From Rugosimonospora acidiphila (GTDB lineage Bacteria; Actinomycetota; Actinomycetes; Mycobacteriales; Micromonosporaceae), in contig NZ_BAABJQ010000002.1 in NCBI RefSeq assembly GCF_039543385.1, positions 496,001 to 560,000 on the forward strand: 64,000 bases of DNA, given 5' to 3'. Each line of letters opens with the position of its first letter. The first letter of the stretch is position 1. Of this stretch, positions 62,565 to 64,000 are shown one piece after another. A program made the translations under genes and the position numbers. The notes under the pieces were generated by a model. It did no database searches. It saw nothing but the letters and a program-made list of their open reading frames with translations, and was not told the origin of the DNA.

Positions 62565-63578
62565 TCACACCGGCTCCGGCGCGGCCGGCCGCGAGGCGGC
62601 GGAGCGCGAGGCGGCCGAGCGCGCCGGGCCGGGGCGGCCCAGCCGCCCGGTCAGCGGGGCCAGCCGGCCACGCAGCCACGGCAGCCAGCGCGGTGCGGCC
62701 ACCTGATGCCCGATCGGCAGCAGGTACAGCAGCAGGCCAGCGCTCATCGCCACGTCGAAGCTGATGAGCCCCATGCTCACCGCGATGGCGTCGTGGAACA
62801 GCAGGCCGGCCGCGAGCAGCAGCCGCTTCGCCGGCGGGCGCAGCAGGATCGCCACCGCGAGGGCAAACTCGATCGCAATCGACGCCCAGGTCAGCAGCGA
62901 GACGCTGATCGCCGAACTGGTCACCGCGTCGGTCAGCGGGCGCAGCCAGCCCGGGGCGCCGAAGGTCTGGTTGCGAAACCAGTAGAACATCGCCGTACCG
63001 TCGGCCCACTCCCGTACCCCGAGCTTGGCCACTGACGCCTGGAAGTAGAGCACGGCCATCTGGATCTGGGCCAGAATCAGGCAGGCGTAGGCGACCACGC
63101 GGCCGGTGCCAGCGGCGGTCCCCTCGGGCGGCCGCTGCCAGTGCCAGCGACGGGAATCGGTCAGCGTGACCGGGACCAGCACCAGGGTCAGCACGGCAGT
63201 GATCTGGTCGCCGCCGTCCTGGATCGTCGCATTGGCCATCAGGCTCCAAGCCACGTACCAGTGCAGCGCCCCGGTCACCCGGGGACGCCATCCAGACGCG
63301 GTCAGCAGCAGCACCGTGATGCTCAGCCAGCGCGCGGCCTCGCCGTGACCGGCCGGTATCACGCACCACACGCCGGCCTTCGCGATGCCCCCGCAGATCG
63401 GCGGGATGACCCCGTTGGACAGCGGCGACATCAGTACCCGAGGCGAGGTGGCCAGCAGCGTGGCGAGCGTGCCCACGGCCAGCACGGTACGGGCCAGTCC
63501 CAGCCCGGATCCCCAGGGCGCGCGCGCCAGCCGCGGCTGCGCCCACCGCCCGAGGGCGCACAGCAACCTGGTCAGCAT
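62565..63578 (-). CDS. SdpB-like membrane protein (HTTM/gamma-carboxylase-related)
   Basis: 337 residues with about seven to eight transmembrane segments. Typical text is GNGVIPPICGG-like SNGVIPPICGGIAKAGVWCV, YVAWSLMANATIQDGGDQIT, YFQASVAKLGVREWADGTAM and FYWFRNQTFGAPGWL. This is the SdpB pattern, part of the HTTM superfamily. In Bacillus, SdpB with SdpA matures the SdpC cannibalism peptide. ATG 63578 overlaps the SdpA-like stop by seven bases, so the two are translationally coupled. The C-terminal tail is Ala/Arg-rich. Confidence 0.85.
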   Translation of the reverse strand: MLTRLLCALGRWAQPRLARAPWGSGLGLARTVLAVGTLATLLATSPRVLMSPLSNGVIPPICGGIAKAGVWCVIPAGHGEAARWLSITVLLLTASGWRPRVTGALHWYVAWSLMANATIQDGGDQITAVLTLVLVPVTLTDSRRWHWQRPPEGTAAGTGRVVAYACLILAQIQMAVLYFQASVAKLGVREWADGTAMFYWFRNQTFGAPGWLRPLTDAVTSSAISVSLLTWASIAIEFALAVAILLRPPAKRLLLAAGLLFHDAIAVSMGLISFDVAMSAGLLLYLLPIGHQVAAPRWLPWLRGRLAPLTGRLGRPGPARSAASRSAASRPAAPEPV

Positions 63579-64000
63579 GTCACCACCACCCGGGCGACCT
63601 TCGACGGCATCACCGTCGACAACCCGTGCCACGCCCACGGCAGTACCTCCTGGATGGCCACGCCCACGTTTCCGCAGACGGAGTGGTGTGTCGAGAAATT
63701 CGTGATGGTGGCGGCGGGACTTAGCTGCGAGAGGCAGTCGGTGGCTTGCCGGGTGCACTCGGTCCACGCCTTCGCGGGGATCTGGTTGGTCACGATGGCC
63801 ACCTCGGTGCCCTGTGACCGGGAGAGCCGGTCCAGACCGAACAGGCTGTCGCGGGTCGGGTCGGCCTGCGGGGACTCGGTCAGGGTGCGCCACCGGCCCC
63901 CGCTGCCGAGCCCGTAGACCGTGGGATCCGGGATGCGCGGGCTCTTGGTGAAAAACGCCCAACCCTCGGGTACCAGGCCGCGTATCTGCTGACTCTTATC
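63572..64000 (-). CDS. SdpA-like protein, 5' end outside the window
   Basis: The frame is open at the window edge and covers the last 142 residues. The reading VPEGWAFFTKSPRIPDPTVY, FGLDRLSRSQGTEVAIVTNQ, WTECTRQATDCLSQL and STHHSVCGNVGVAIQEVLPW fits the SdpA family, with its conserved Cys residues. SdpA is a soluble partner needed with SdpB to produce the active SDP toxin. The SdpC-type precursor and any immunity gene should lie upstream, beyond base 64000. Confidence 0.8.
   Translation of the reverse strand, partial: DKSQQIRGLVPEGWAFFTKSPRIPDPTVYGLGSGGRWRTLTESPQADPTRDSLFGLDRLSRSQGTEVAIVTNQIPAKAWTECTRQATDCLSQLSPAATITNFSTHHSVCGNVGVAIQEVLPWAWHGLSTVMPSKVARVVVTC

Noticed and set aside
1..64000. 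tRNA, rRNA, CRISPR array, riboswitch
   Set aside because: I scanned for cloverleaf-like segments, repeated 25-40 base units with spacers and conserved riboswitch cores and found none; a covariance-model search would be needed to exclude weak candidates.

Overview
The window is high-GC DNA with strong G/C third-position bias, frequent GTG starts, a few apparently leaderless genes and an AfsR/SARP-type regulator. It also carries many secreted carbohydrate-binding proteins, a multifunctional 2-oxoglutarate decarboxylase (Kgd), a proline-rich membrane protein and a eukaryote-like Ser/Thr kinase. Together these point to a filamentous actinomycete. Micromonosporaceae is my best guess, but that is inference. 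No tRNA, rRNA or CRISPR array was seen.

Layout. 0-3.1 kb: the 3' end of a Tc-toxin A-subunit-like gene followed by a protein with an HEARH zinc-protease motif. 3.1-10.8 kb: asparaginase, cupin, SDR oxidoreductase, a large SARP/NB-ARC/TPR regulator and a sulfatase beside a relic of an ABC substrate-binding gene. 11-17.6 kb: a secreted ricin-type lectin, an MFS exporter and a 1277-residue secreted GH3 glycosidase with three discoidin domains behind a LacI/CebR-like operator. 17.8-19.8 kb: an IS4 relic, a VapBC-like toxin-antitoxin pair and a broken MmyB-type regulator. 20-22.4 kb: an SRPBCC-ArsR-DUF2182-DUF899 operon behind twin operators. 22.4-29.3 kb: an IS5 relic, a macrolide-type glycosyltransferase, gene scraps, a secreted fascin-like protein, a small-protein/lipoprotein pair and an S41 peptidase. 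29.4-34.5 kb: a MarR-DUF998 pair and Kgd. 34.7-41.8 kb: a truncated TetR gene with two intact operators, hemerythrin, SigJ-type sigma factor, AhpD-like protein, ABM monooxygenase, AraC regulator, a deleted MFS gene, and a second small-protein/lipoprotein module. 41.8-51.2 kb: HAD hydrolase, a large subtilisin-like protease, a proline-rich membrane protein, a cluster of three gene relics, an SH3/NlpC-like secreted protein and another small secreted protein. 51.6-58.1 kb: a TetR gene under a 54-bp inverted repeat, overlapped by a 19-codon lysine-rich micro-ORF; a frameshifted reductase divergent from HxlR; a TnpB relic; an IS701-type element with both ends present; and a membrane protein divergent from a second TetR gene. 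58.1-64 kb: an IS5 relic, a chimeric epimerase/integrase ORF, a membrane protein convergent with a Ser/Thr kinase, and SdpB plus partial SdpA of an SdpABC-like antimicrobial-peptide system.

The window looks like an accessory chromosomal region: short regulator-target pairs separated by decayed transposases and gene scraps. At least fifteen pseudogenes or relics are recognisable by reading. Recurrent themes are secretion (lectin, glycosidase, two proteases, SH3 protein, fascin-like protein), antagonism (Tc-like toxin, SdpAB, toxin-antitoxin) and one-component regulators next to their own palindromic operators.

All family assignments come from reading the translated sequence without database searches.
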